Shown here in pieces: positions 30,601 through 45,100 of a DNA stretch of 64,000 nucleotides. The DNA lies in assembly GCA_933207985.1 (NCBI GenBank), contig OW240912.1:228788861-228852860 (forward strand). The letters run 5' to 3'. The DNA is from Pelobates cultripes. Taxonomy: Eukaryota; Chordata; Amphibia; Anura; Pelobatidae. A program made the position numbers and the translations under genes. The notes under the pieces are model-generated. The model was not told the DNA's origin. It ran no database searches and saw only the letters and a program-made list of their open reading frames with translations. How positions within the stretch are numbered: the stretch's first letter is position 1; the number at the start of each line of letters is the position of its first letter.

Positions 30601-33600
30601 TGTAAGCTATTGAAACAAGAGTTTAATAAATATGACTAAATGTTCCATTGTATTACATATTTACCAATCTACTTGAAAAACATTTAGTGCGGGATGTAAA
30701 AATTAAAGGGTTACTATATTCACTGCTTCAGAATGCCTACAGTTGATCATTGTTAAATAAGTCAAGCTTATTTTTTTGTTCTACTTAAAGGGACATTTCA
30801 CTACCATCAACATGGTAGACAATCATCATACTTAATGATGTATACTTTGCAGGTTAATAAAGCAGGAGAGAAATTAAATTTTATCCACCCTTATCCACCT
30901 ACTCTTCTGATGTGACTTTCATTTAGGCAGATAGCTTTAATGTGTGTACATCTGCTGGTTTCCTGTAATAAAGTGATTTGTCCATATGAAATACAAGCAC
31001 CAAAGCAAACTCCCGCCCCTCCCCGGGAAATGAGTATTAGAATCTTTATGAAATACTCATATTGACGATGTTGAAATTATATTGAAATTCCAACCTAGGC
31101 AAGAGATACACTGAGACACAGTAGGGATCACTTTGTCTCTGTATATTTCCTACGCCTGAAACTTATAAGCACATTGGCCGGAGTTACCACCTTCTAGAAG
31201 TGTCTCCCAAAATCTCCCAAATGTCACCAGTAATGGCTGCAGGGGATTGGCTTTGTCTATGGAGGAACCTGTGGTCACACAGAATCCTCCATAGACTTCA
31301 ATACTGTACTCACAACACTTTGTGAATAAAGCATGGTTATTTTTTCATTATGTGGAGATGGCCACTCTGACTACAGTGCACCAGGTTTACTGAACAGAGT
31401 CAAAACTGGCCTTACTGCTTTGATATGATGTAATTATACCATAAATACAGAAATCAGTGATGAAGAAAAATTGAGAAAATGTTTCAATTTTTTTTTTTTT
31501 TTTTAATAATTACCCCACAGATGATGAACCATGTACAGTTGGCCAATCTGTGAAAAGAATCCAGCCACTGCTTCACTACCGTCCTGTCGATACCTTATGG
31601 CACGGGCCCTAGGTCACGGGAAAAAAAGAAAAAGCCATATCAAACTGATAAAGTGAAATCTAGAAAAAGTATAGCATGCAGTTATACCTACAAATAGTTT
31701 TGAAATTGCGTGAAGGCACAATCCTGCCTTTTAAGATCTAAAATAATATCTGTTGCTTTTTAATTACTTTCTGTTTGATCTCAGTAGAGTTGGAGTTGAT
31801 TTGGGCGAGACAAGACATTCACACAACAAAATAAATAAAAAGCCAGTCAACAAGGTCCATGCTATTTGGTTAGTGGTACAATAAACTGTTAAAATACACA
31901 CAAAAATGTGATATGTTAAAGAATGTTAATATCCAAAATCCTACAGTAAAAGATTTTCTTCAATGAAGTATGACTGCATTTTTTCCTAGATTATATTCAC
32001 TGAATTGAGCCTTTCATAAAGCACAGGATATTTTCAGAAATAAACGTGTACATATAGAGATTGTGGATCTAACTACAATGTAATCTGCCCTTTAAAAAAG
32101 GGTAAATGATTGAAAGCATTGTTATAATGGAAGGACTCCTTCTGGCAAGCTCTCAAATCATTTACAAACAGTTTGACACTTACGTGGCTTTGTTTGGTGC
32201 CCATAGTCCAGCATGATTATCAAATGACACTACCTATCAGTGAATAATGTCTAATGTTCGTATGCAAATAATGAAGTATGAATCTCCCCTTTGGTAAATC
32301 CGTGCAGTCTGGAAGGACCAGAAAGCTAGGTATGTGTAAAAGCATTCAGAACTGATGACAGCTTACCATGAGACAACACTAGTGGACTCCTGGCATCATA
32401 ACAGTTACAGCATGTTGTGGCTAGGTCGCTTAGAGTTTTCCTTTAAAGAGACACTCAAAGCATATTGTAACTTTCTGTAGAGGTTATGGTGGGGCTGTCC
32501 ATATAATCTTACCTTGAGAAGTCCATTGAGCTTTCTTTACTTTCAGATTAACTATCCAGTACCAGAACGTAACCCATAACAAGCTGTAGTTGTCATGGTG
32601 CTTAGATTAATCCCTTCAAGATGAGGGTAGTCAAAGGGCCATTAGCAACATATTGTGAACGTTTCTTTACTAATTAAAATACACTTTAAAACTGGAATTT
32701 ATTGCTGCAAATGCTGTGCTATCAATAATATAGTATACCGAATTGCTACTAGTAGAATACCTAGTAGAAAGGGATGAGGATTAATTTAAATTGGAATTTA
32801 AACAAAAGTGTCAGTTACAGCAGTGAGTGTAAAAACCATATTGTCAGGGTCTAAATATGGTATATCAATACAAAAGGACATAATCCTTGCCTTTAAAGGG
32901 TTACTCTAAGCTCCACAACAACATTATATCAATTTGCTTTTGGACTTGTGTGTTGCATGAACCCACCCATCATAGGTGCAACTTGGACAGATATCTATCC
33001 CCTAGCTCTGCAGAATGTCCACCCTGTGGCCATGGTTGTGTGCTGGCAGCAACTTGTTTGATCACTGCACACACAACGTGGTTCACATAATTGTGAACGG
33101 GACTATTAATAGCCTGAAAACAAGGGATTAAAACAAACAAGAAACATAAGAGGCTCCTCATTGGTAGAGTCTATGCCTGATCTAAGAGGGGTCTACCTAC
33201 TGCGATATAGCGAATAATGATTAAAAGTGTGTAAAACTCAATAAATAGCACTGATTTTAATAAATAAAGTAAGCCACTAATTATGATTTTTCTTTAGGCT
33301 ATATGGCATTGCTTTCCACAAGGATTTCTTTGTTCTACACTAAAAACAGCAATAAAACATCTGTACGCATAGTACGAAACCGCTATAGTATTTTACATTT
33401 AACAGTATATAGAGGTTACCGACCACTTGAGACAGGCAGGTAGCCAGAATCCTATATAAATTCTGCAGAACAATTAACTACTTTTATTTTGCAACTGTAT
33501 CATAACATATATGCTTCTTCATTATATGGCATGTTATCATTCATTAAGGAATTTATGCACATGCTCCTTTGCCATATTAGGAGATGTTAAAGTGTTACAG

Positions 33601-36600
33601 AGGCCACACGATCAACAAAGTGAAGGAACAAATCTGGGATATGTAAATTGCAGTAACCAAGTTCTCTTAGCATATTAGCGAAACACTTGATGGAAAATAA
33701 ACGGAGCTTCCTTGGTTAATGTATTAAAGTTCAGTTTATCTGCCACAAATACAAAAAGTGCATACTGTTCATAATGGGGATTTTGGCCTCCACAGTGACG
33801 TTAACATTTTCATTAAAAAAAAAAATATATAGTTTGTACAGCAAATGCTGACTTCAAATGCATTCATACAGGAGAACTTAAAATAATGCAATTATGTACC
33901 AATAAATGAAAAAAGAGCAATTATTAGAAATACATGGGAAATTGGTTTAATCCATTTAAAAATATACAGAACGCTGACTAATGCAAATATTACTAGATTA
34001 CTTGAATGTGTTGCAAATTGCATAGATGGGTGTTAGAGAAATTATTTTGCATTAGTAAGGAAGACGGAAGAAAACAAACAAAAGCAAAACACACGTTTCT
34101 GCATTACATTAATTTAACAAAAAAAACTATCTGCTAAATCAATTATTACGAAATTAATAATCAAGCCTTTATTAGCTCCATTATCATTACAACTCTAATG
34201 GTGGGTGATATTCTTACCAGTGGTTCCCCCATTCAATCATGGTTCCAGGCTGGAAAAGAAAAAAAGCATGTCCCATGTGGCACAATAGAAAGGTATTTCG
34301 AGGACAGCACTAATAAGAAGCTTTCTGGAAAGGATGCTTGCCCTCTTGACTAATTCCTGTATTATTGTCTATTTTAAAGCAATTCATTTCTGTGACTCAG
34401 GTTTTATTCAACAGATTATTTTATGCAGCCCTCTAGCAGGTTTTAAGATGCCTCTAATTAAATTGTAATAAGTGTGGGCATCATTCTGAGTACATGGTGT
34501 AGCTAAAGCCGGAGATTACTGGCTTTGGTCATCTAGGTTTTCATATTAACCATCGTCTATTGCTCAAACAGCAAGCATTAGTCATAATTTACAATTGAAA
34601 AGTAAAAAATAAAAAAAATATATACATCTGAAAGCAGTCACTCATAAACTAAATGTTGACATCCAATGTATGCACTGTGCTAAACAGGGCGGTAGAATTG
34701 GTACACTTTCAAAAACTTTTGATTCTCACTCATCAATTTACGGTTCTACTGACTCAGACTACTTATATCAGGGCTTAACATTTACACTTGCCACTAATGA
34801 GCAGTGAGACACTATAGTGTTTCTTTAACCTACACAGATGCATATCACGTTTTCAAAAACTAAACATTAGGAAAAAAAATCTAAATATAAACAACCAGCA
34901 CACTCACCCCTAGTAAAGTAATGCAAGGAAATGGAAATTAAATGAAATGGTGTTTACCCTTTTCAAAAGCAATGTAGTAGACAGAACAAGGATTCCTCAA
35001 AACATATATATGTTTTTTTTTTTAATGTATTTTTCTTGTCGATATACTTTGTGTTTATTAGATAAAATCACCCTATTACTTTTCATTAACCGAAACCTCA
35101 TCACAAATAGCTCTGTAATTAAATCAGACGTTAAAAGGAGGAGTTATGTTGAATGTATCTGTTGCTATAGTGGCAGAAAAAAAAGTACCTTTAAATATTC
35201 CAATATTATCCTTAAGTCAATCTTTTTAAACTGACTTGCTATATTTAATTTTTCTAAGAGCACTTAGGGTTTATTCATCATACATAAAATTATACTGCAC
35301 TGTAAAGCAAAGAGCACATTAATTTGTAAAATGGTTCAATTGGAAAATGTCTTCAACTTAGTGACTGCTTAAAATTCAGCTATTTGTTCCTACATTTCTC
35401 AATTTGGAATTCAGTCCATTATGGTTTGATATTTAGTGACTAAACTTATTTTTTTTTTAATGCATATTGCACAACTATCCTGGATTTGGTGGGTGCTTTT
35501 TAAAATTTGGGGTCTTGTCCACCTTTGGGGACAAGGAAATGTCAACAGAAAGCTAGCCCACCATACACAACATAAAGTGATGCACTGAAAAATAAATAAA
35601 TATATATATATATATAATACCCCTTGTTTCACATATATATATCTATCTATCTATATATATTATCTCACTGTGCATGGGCATCACTGTTTGGGGCTCGCCT
35701 GACATGTCCACCCCCTTTTTCAAATTGCCCAACCCCTTCTGACATAATCAGTGACACTCTCTAATTGCCTGCCCACCAACTTACAACTTTTTTATTTTTT
35801 TTTATTTGATACTTCCCAATTTTGGAAGGTATGATTTAAAAACACTCCAATTAATGTAACCAATACAGTTTGCTGCTGTGGTTATGTTGCCTAGAATGGC
35901 TTGGCAGAATCCCTGGTGTAATTGAAGAATTTAATATAGTGTTGATTTTACACTTTTGCATTATCATAATCATATTTCCCCAACTGGTATGACATTAATT
36001 GACAATGCTGGGGGTTCTCAATATCATCCAGGTTGGAAGAAACTGGTAATGTAAATATGCAGTGGTCCGAAGATGCCAGGAATAGCCTCTTTATATCAAA
36101 TTATTAGTAAAAGAATCAAACCAAAACAGAAGATGGCAACAGGGCACTCTAGACAATAAACACTGCAGAAAGTACTAGGAATGCCCCATTAAAATTTGAC
36201 CACAGTGGAACAGACAGCCCCTTTAAGAGGGGGGGGGGGGGTCATTTGTTCATTGGTTATAATGTAAAACTGGTGTTATGCGCTATCTCTGGTGTGTGTG
36301 TGTGTGTGTTTTTGTAACTATTTTAATTTTGTTGTTATAAGTATGAGTGTATCAATGTATCCTTCCATATTTAAACTAACCCTGCTTCTATGCATTTGGT
36401 TTACTATGCAATTAGCATAAAAAATAAATCAAGTTAATACATGGTTTATGAGAAAGAAGTCTATGGTAATTATATTTATTTTTATAAGCCTTATAACCAA
36501 CATTTGTAGATATTAGAGTACAATGTACAGTCTTAAACAAACACTCCAAACAAATGACATGCATGCTTTTCTTTATGGGTATATTTACTAATTATATATC

Positions 36601-39600
36601 TTGTTTCAATTTTTTTTTTTAATGGAGTGTTCCTTTAACTAGAGATATGTATATACAAGCGCATTCTGAAATGCTTCCGGTCTCTGAGCTTAAACTTAAT
36701 ATTATAATAATCTTATTAAATGTGGTTAGCACGTAAGAAAGGATTTTTTTTGTAAAACACTCACTCTCAACTGGTAGGACCTCAGTTCATAAATATTAGG
36801 GCCTTGTCTTGGGTTAGGTTCATTCCAGAAACTGAACTCTAGCAAGAGCTGGTTCTTGCGAGAGAGAAGCATGTTACCTCGTTCTTTCCGAAACTCTGTA
36901 AACTCCTATTCAAATGGAGACAGAAACGATAATCAAAGAGAAATGATCTGAAAAACTCTGTATGCTGTATGGTTTGGACAACATATAAAAACAGTAATAC
37001 AGGTAAGCATGAGGGCAACTGTTGTTAATTCTCAAACTTATATTACTATTGATTTTCAAATTGATTGGGGACGCAGTGTACATTGAAAATTATGAAGAAT
37101 AAAATTCAAGAATATTTACACAACTCAAAATGGGTGATTGGTATGTGTATTCCAAAAATGCAATTAATTTGTTTCCATTAAAAACAGAACCACACAGTGT
37201 CAGCATTTATACAAAATAATGTGAAAGTGATTAAAAACCATCAGTATATATAGCTACACCGAAATATATTTTAGGTGGAATTGTGCAATGTGAATGCTTG
37301 ATTACCTAACCAATCCAGTCAATAATTGTGCTACTGGTGGCACATAGGTGTTTTCAATTCTAGAAGACAGTGTTAATGTGAAGTTATATTAACCCAATTA
37401 AAGGACCACTATAGGCACCCAGACCACTTCAGCTTAATGAAGTGGTCTGGGTGCCAGGTCCATCTAGGTTTAACCCTTTTTGCTGTAAACATAGCAGTTT
37501 CTCTGAAACTGCTATGATTACTTTAGGGTTAATCCAGCCTCTAGTGGCTGTCTCATTGACAGCTGCTAGAGGCGCTTCCGCGCTTCTCACTGTGACGGGA
37601 GGGGGGCCCAGAGGGTGGGGGGACCTAGAGACCCTATAGTGTAAGGAAAACGAGTATGTTTTCCTGGCACTATAGTGGTCCTTTAAGATAGAAAATCGTT
37701 ATATGTTTACAAGCTTGGGTTCTGCTTAAAAGGTAAAAAATTTCACTTCTCTGGAACTTACACTACAGTATATATTTTTCAAAAAAATTAGCACATTAAA
37801 TAATAAAGTTCTGATAAGGTAAAGTCAGACAAACCATGCAAATTTAGTTGAGAAATAGAAACAGTTTCTAGTACCGTAATCACTACAGACTGATGATTGT
37901 AGAGGTTCTGTTGCTCAGAGTATCACTTTAACTGTGATAGTGAAAATTCTCAGTACATATTAAGACTTACAGACACCGAAATTGATAGATCTTCAGAGAT
38001 ATTCTAAGAAATAAAATCTATTAAAGGGATACTATTGTCATCAATGCAACTTTAGCTTAATTAAAGGACCACTATAGGCACCCAGACCACTACAGCTTAA
38101 TGTAGTGGTCAGGGGGGGGCCAGGTCCATCTAGGATTAATAAACAACAGAACATCAGAAACTGTGGTGAATAACCTCTAGAGTTGGATAATGAGACCAAA
38201 TGCAACTACCATAACCACTATGTCACTGCAAGAATGACCGCCACCTACGGTGCAAGACGATACAAGTATTAGGTGCCTACTGAGTTAATCAACAGTAATT
38301 TCAGGACTCAGTGGAAATGGAACTCAAGGATAAAAATAAGATTGTAAAAATATATTCAATAAATTATAGGATATAAATGTATCAGCTGATCTGATCAATG
38401 CCTCCCATATAGAAGGGTAGGAAAAATCCGAAATCGGTGAAGAAATAATCTAGTAAGGGTTCTAAAACACCAATAATATAAATATGTATTGTACTGACAG
38501 TATTGATGTGCCAATAAAATCTTTTATATTAAGCACTCTGTCTGCTACATATAATTGACACCATTTTAAGGATTTTAACCTACAGTTTGTATCGGTTCTT
38601 TTATATTGGTGTTTTAGAACCCTTATTAGATTATTTCTTCAGCGATTTCGGATTTTTCCTACCCTTCTATATGGGAGGCATTGATCCGATCAGCTGATAC
38701 ATTTATATCCTATTATTTATTGAATATATTTTTACAATCTTATTTTTATCCTTGAGTTCCATTTCCACTGAGTCCTGCAATTACTATTGATTAACTCAAT
38801 AGGCACCTAATACTTCCATCTAGGATTAACCCTGACTGCTGTAAACATAGCAGTTTCAGAGAAACTGCTATGTTTACATATGGGTTAATCCAGCCTCTAG
38901 TGGCTGTCTCCCTGACAGCCGCTAGAGGCGCTTCTGCGCTTCTAACTGTGATTATCACAGTGAGAAAGCACCAGCGTCCATAGGAAAGTATTGGGAATGC
39001 TTTCCTATGGACTTACTGAATGCGCATTCAGCTGAAGAGGGAGGAGAGTCCCCAGCGCCGAGGGAGCCCGTCGCTGGAGAAAGATAAGTGTTTAACCCCT
39101 TCCTCATGCTAGAGCTCAGCGGGAGGGGGGCCATGAGGGTGGGGGCACCCTCAGGGCACTATAGTGGTCCTTTAAGCAGCTTAGGTGCATAGATCATTCC
39201 TCTCACTGCCCAATTATTAGTAGGAGGCAAATCACTTTTGTTTGTGTTCATGGAGCCCTAGCCACACATCCTCTGGAAGTGACTGACAAAGCCTGCATGA
39301 TGAAAAACAAATTTGTGATTTTCAATCAGATGTTAACTTGCTTAAAGGAACCAACTGCTTGATCCAAGGATAAATCTGACTGCCATTCTGGGGTCAAGAA
39401 GGATTTTTTTTCCTAGCTTGTTGCAAAATTGTGCTTCAAACTGGGTTTTTTGCCTTCTTTTGGATCAACAGCAAAAAAACTAATGTGAGGAAGGCTGAAC
39501 TTGATGGATGCAAGTCTCTTTTCAGCTATGTAACTATGTAACACTATATGGTTAGGAACACATGTATTCTGATCTTATAGTGTTAAAATAACCATCTAGC

Positions 39601-42066
39601 CCCCCCTGCACCACCTAAACATAGCAAAATCTTATTTTTATTTCAGTCTGCTGCTGCTGGTTCGGCCCCTGATCTTCCTGGTTGGCTGACATCAGAAGTG
39701 GTGTTCTGAGCCAATAACAACACTTTCACAAAGGAAAGCATTGGATTGGCTGAGCTTGTCAAGGAGGCAGATCAGGGGCAGTGCCAACACAAGCCAAACA
39801 CAGCCATGTCCAATCAACATCTCCTCATAGAAATGCATTGAATCAATGCATCTCTATGAGGAAAGTTCAGTGTCTGCATACAGAGGGTGTCAGTCACACT
39901 GTGCAGCACTACCCCAGGAAGCACCTATAGTAGCTATCTGAGGAGTGGCCAGTGGAGGCATCCCTAGGCTGTTATGTAAACACTGCCTTTTTTCTTAAAA
40001 GACAGGGTTTACAGCAAAAAGTCTGAAGGGAAGGATTATACTCACCAGAACAAATACAATAAGCTGTAGTTGTTCTGGTGACTATAGTGTCCCTTTAAGA
40101 AGTTTTTATCTCCTGGTCTATAAAATAAACTTTAATCACACACAGGCAGGTCTATGATGTTATTAACAGAGCAGGAGACAGGAAATTCTAGATTAAACAG
40201 ACTGTGCAATACAGGAACCTTTAATATCTAGATTCATTTTCAGGAAGTGTTTAGTAAGGCTGTGCAAGCCACATGCAGGGAGGTGTGGCTAGGGCTGTAT
40301 AAACAAAGTGATTTAACTCCTAAATAACAGGGAATTGAGCTGTGAGATAACAGGAGCATGATCTACACACCAAATCTGCTTCATTAAGCTAAAGTTGTTC
40401 CGGTGCCTAGATTATTCCATTTAAATCTGTGTGTATACATACTGATACTATGTGATTCAGTTTATAATTAAACTAATAAAAGTAAAGTTTTAGGAATACA
40501 GTGGACTTACAAGTTAACAACCACTCCTTTTCAGTTGTATGTTGAATTTGTCAGTTGAACACCCTGTTTTTGATGGCAGCTTTGCTAAACATATTGAGCC
40601 TGCTGACACTCTAAGTCAATAAATAGCCCCCCATTCATAAAAACAGCTTGAGAAAAAGAAGTAAGTTTCTAGCAGTAGTCTGAGGCTTCCTGTTTAAAGA
40701 AACTCAGAGAAGTGGAATGACTAAATGCAGTTGGAAAGAAGACTTTGGGATTATCCAGTGCCCGGTGGTTTCCTTTATGGTGGCTGTGCAAGTAAATGTC
40801 TGAAACCATAGTATTATTTATCAGCATTTGTGAGAGCTAAATTATCGAGTATACACACTATTTCAGAGCGCAGATTGAGTGATAATTCAGGTCTCACCTT
40901 GTTTTTTCTGAGTTTACTCATGACTTCTGTCAGTGCAGGATAACCTCCTTCGTACCGCCAAAGGTGGACTAAAACCATAAGGAAAAACATAAAATTGTAC
41001 CTTTCCAGAATTTTGACATCATATTGGTTTTACAGGATATTTCAATTAAGTGAAGGGATGTCTCTTAAGTTATGATTATGCAAATTGATTAACCTATTCC
41101 CTTTTCAATGATTGGTATTGAAAAATTAGTTTACCCCAATAGTTTCAGAAGCTCTGCTACAACCTTAAGGGTTTTATTCACATTATAGTCATGAAATGGT
41201 ATTCTTTGCTTCACGTTCTGTAGCATGTTTAATATTTCCTGCTACGTACCAGCCTGGTCCTGCTCCCCATACCATGTATTCCACGTACCCACCAAAGTAC
41301 ATGGGTAGTCGTTCTCTTGGTGAATTTTTGGCAACACTTCCTCACTTAAAAACAAAAATAGTGTATAAAATATTCACAAGAGTCTAAATACTGTACATTA
41401 TAACAAATACATTACTCAACACACGGCATTATCATTACAGGTTTTTGAGATCAGCATTCTTTTGTCAAGGATGCAATGATAGTATGGACATTTGTGTTGA
41501 TATGCTTAGAATTGTCACTGGCATTCACAAAAAAAAAAAGTCTTCCTCACATGATACATACACACAGATAGATATATATCTATCACTAACTATGTCACTC
41601 CGGCCCGGCATCACTAAGAGGTGCGCGAGAGAGCTGAGCAGGGAAGGTCATTGCTCCCTCACCACTTGCCTTCACTCTGTGCCTGCCCGCCCGCCAGCCA
41701 AGCTGCAGCCAGCCCCACTGGGAAGAATCCACTCCAGCACTCCTAAAGGTAAAAGGCTGGGTGGATTGAATTCAAAAAATTTTCATTTTAAATTGTGAGT
41801 GTGCATGCGCGCGCGCCTGTTAGTGAGAGTGAGAGGGAGCCTGTGTCTGTCTGCTAGTGAGAGAGAGCGCGTGCCCGCTAGTGAGAGTGTGTCAGTGAGA
41901 GTGTATGTGTCAGTGAGAGTGTATAAATATCTGTCACTGAATGTGTGTCAGTGTATGTAAACGTGTGTCAGTGTGTGTGTATCTGTCAGTGAGAGTGTCC
42001 CTGTGTGTGTGTCTGGCACTGAGTGAGTGTGCACGTGTCTGTCAGTTAGTGTATGTGTGTGTCTCA

Positions 42067-42104
<38 letters not shown>

Positions 42105-45100
42105 TTCTGTGAATGTTTCAGTGAAAGTGTGTGTTGGTTAAACAGTGTGTGTGACAATAACTGTAAGTAAGTATGTCAGTGCATGTATCAGTGAGGGCAT
42201 GTGTCTGTCAGGAAGAGATATTTGGAGTGGGGAAGGGGGGTTATGCCAAAGTTTTGTCATGCCTAGGGAAGCACAAAGCCAGAATACACCACTGCGCGCA
42301 CGCACACACACACACACACACACACACATACATATATCTCAAAAGCAAAGATACATAGAAATCATATTACAAATGCATTTTCTCTCATATGTTTCGGTTA
42401 AAGGGACACTCCACTGCAGGGCCCCTCTCCTTCCCACCTCCCATCCCCGGTTGCTGAAGGGGTCAAAACCCCTTCAGTGACTTACCAGAGGCAGTGACGA
42501 TGTCCCTCGCCGCTGCTTCTTGGTCCGCCCACGCTCCTTCCCGTCCCCACGTCATCCGCGCATTAGACTTCTCCATAGGAAAGCTTTGAAAATGCTTTCA
42601 ATGCTTTCCTATGGGGATTTTAGCGACGCTGAAGGTCCTCACACAGCGTGAGGACGTCCAGCGACGCTATAGCACAGAAAACCTGTGCTATGAATCACGA
42701 AGTGCCCTCTAGACAGCTACTAGAGGAGGAGTTAACCCTGCAAGGTAATTATTGCAGTTTATAAAAACAGCAATAATTACAGCTGCAGGGTTAAGGGTAG
42801 TGGGAGTTGGCACCCAGACCACTCCAATGGGCAGAAGTTGTCTGGGTGCCTGGAGTGTCCCTTTAAAGGCACTAGTTTATACAACACTTCATGGGGAAAA
42901 TAATCTAAATGAAAATTAGTCCATGCCTTGAGCCAGCAATATATGGAAATATGTTAATATAAAACTATGAATCACTACTAATCACTTGCCACATATACAT
43001 TACAGCTTTTATAACTTACCACAGCTTATTGTAAGCATCTAGGCACTCTGGTTTCACATTGTGAACTGAAATTAGAAAACAAGATTGATATGGAACATAG
43101 TCTTATTGAACAGCAATAGCAGGGGCAGCACATATCCTAAGGCATCTATCAGATTACTAAGATCACTTACCGGTAAGTGTATTTAACTATATGCTGATGC
43201 CCTTCCAAACTCACGCTGCAATAGTAGTGGCGTGAGAAGGACAAATAATAGCATGTTTCACAGTTTTTTTTTATGGGAATTATATATCACTACAAATCCA
43301 CAAAGAGGAAATTCAATAAACAAATTGTTTAAATATTTCCCATATTTGTAAATTAACAAAGCCAAATTCCTAACTAATGTTGAGATGTGGAACAAGCCAA
43401 TACTTACATTGTATTTTATACAGGTTACTGGTTTCCCTTTTAGCCAGGAGATTTGAGTGTGCATCTTTGCGAGGATCTACTTTACGTACAAAGAGGGAAC
43501 GCAGCCAGCTGTCTTCTTTGGCTTTTTGACTGGACAAGGCAAGCCCCCTGTTAATATATATATATACACATGACAATCATTGTTAGCACTTTGTTACAAC
43601 AAGAACATAAATGATAATCACAAGTGAAGGTCTCTCAAACACACAAGTGTGGCCGATCACTTGTTGGTTTGACAACTGATTTTTACCAACTCTCTGCTAA
43701 TTACCATTTCGTAAATATATACCCTCGGCAGCCACTTTTTTTATTTACATATTACCATTAATGCAAACGCACAATACTTCCACAGCTCTTCTCGTGGCAT
43801 TTTCTTCTCTTCTTCAACATCACTTCTCCCCCCGGTAATGGGTGAGTTTACCTTAATTCCAAGGGAGGTTAGTATGGCTGAGCCTGAGGCAGGTGTGAAG
43901 TTATGATTAAGTGGAAATAAAGCGTAATGGCATTTGCAAAAAGTACATGTCTGCCATGTACCCTTGCATACATATAGACAAATTGAGAATAGAGCAGTAG
44001 AAAATGTGTATATGTGTAACAGAATGATGCAACCAGAAGCGTTCAAGCTGGGCTAGTGTGGAAAAGCAAAGTGCCAGCAAAAAATACCAAAAAAATTGTG
44101 ACTAGAAAATGAAAAACAGAAAAATATAACAATACAACTAAAACAAAATACAGCTTAGTGCTTCCCCTATCTGCTGTCCTGCCCTCATGATGATCAAATA
44201 AGAAGTACGGCTCTAAACACTTTGAGGTGGAATGTATATAAAATGTAAGTGTATGACAGCTCACTGAAAACGTATACCAATCTCTGACTCCAATCTAAAT
44301 TATATATCAAATAGCAATATTTATTACATCATAATGGAAGTAAATGTGCAGAAGACTATGGACTGTTTTTGCGTAAAATAGCCTTATTTGAGCATAATGC
44401 TCATATAACGGGAAGATTATTTAAATAGAGATCACGAGCCCCATGATTCAGTGGCAGGATGTTCCTGACATAGACCACTTTGTGGACAACCCTTTCAGAA
44501 GTTGATATTCCGAGTGTAAACTGTGCTAATCTATATATAGTTACCCACCAGAGGTTTGCGAAAGGATATATTATAGATAAAAATAGCAATAGCTATTACA
44601 CAAAACCAATAAGACTGCTCAAATCAATTCTTATTGCGATATATTGCATAACACAAACTGACAGTAAAATAATCAGAATAAGTATTTCCAGTAGCAGAGC
44701 CCAGGAGTTTACCAACTTTTAATGAATTATTTAATTTTATTTTTTTTAAATATTCTATGCTGGTTACTAAGTATCAAAGTGTATTTATAACACAAAAATA
44801 TTAACAAAAGTTTAACAAATAAAAGTTTTCTATACTGTACATTCAGTATGTTTGATCTTGACAGTATCTGAAGCCACAGCAGAGCACCATTCTCTATGTA
44901 GAAAATAAATTCTGAGAATATGACCTATGTCTTTAAATAGATCTAAAAGAGAATGAACATAGCAACAGACATACGCGATCAACGGTGAGGGCACAGTGTT
45001 CTTCAGGCCATCTGTTAATCAGCCATTCTCTCTAGAGTGTGAGCAACCGATTAAATCTTTAAACACTAACTTGCTATGTAAACGTGTGGTATAATAAGCC

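Larger units (their letters stand above)
38021..40424. mobile_element. Outer TTAA MITE of a nested stack
   Basis: Sequence of the same family as 21499-22044 (TAGATCATTCC, GTTCATGGAGCCCTAGCCACA, TTCATTAAGCTAAAGTTGTT) is split by two complete MITEs. Its ends are decayed (TTAAAGGGATACTATTG and TAGATTATTCCATTTAA), as expected of the oldest layer. Confidence 0.75.
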
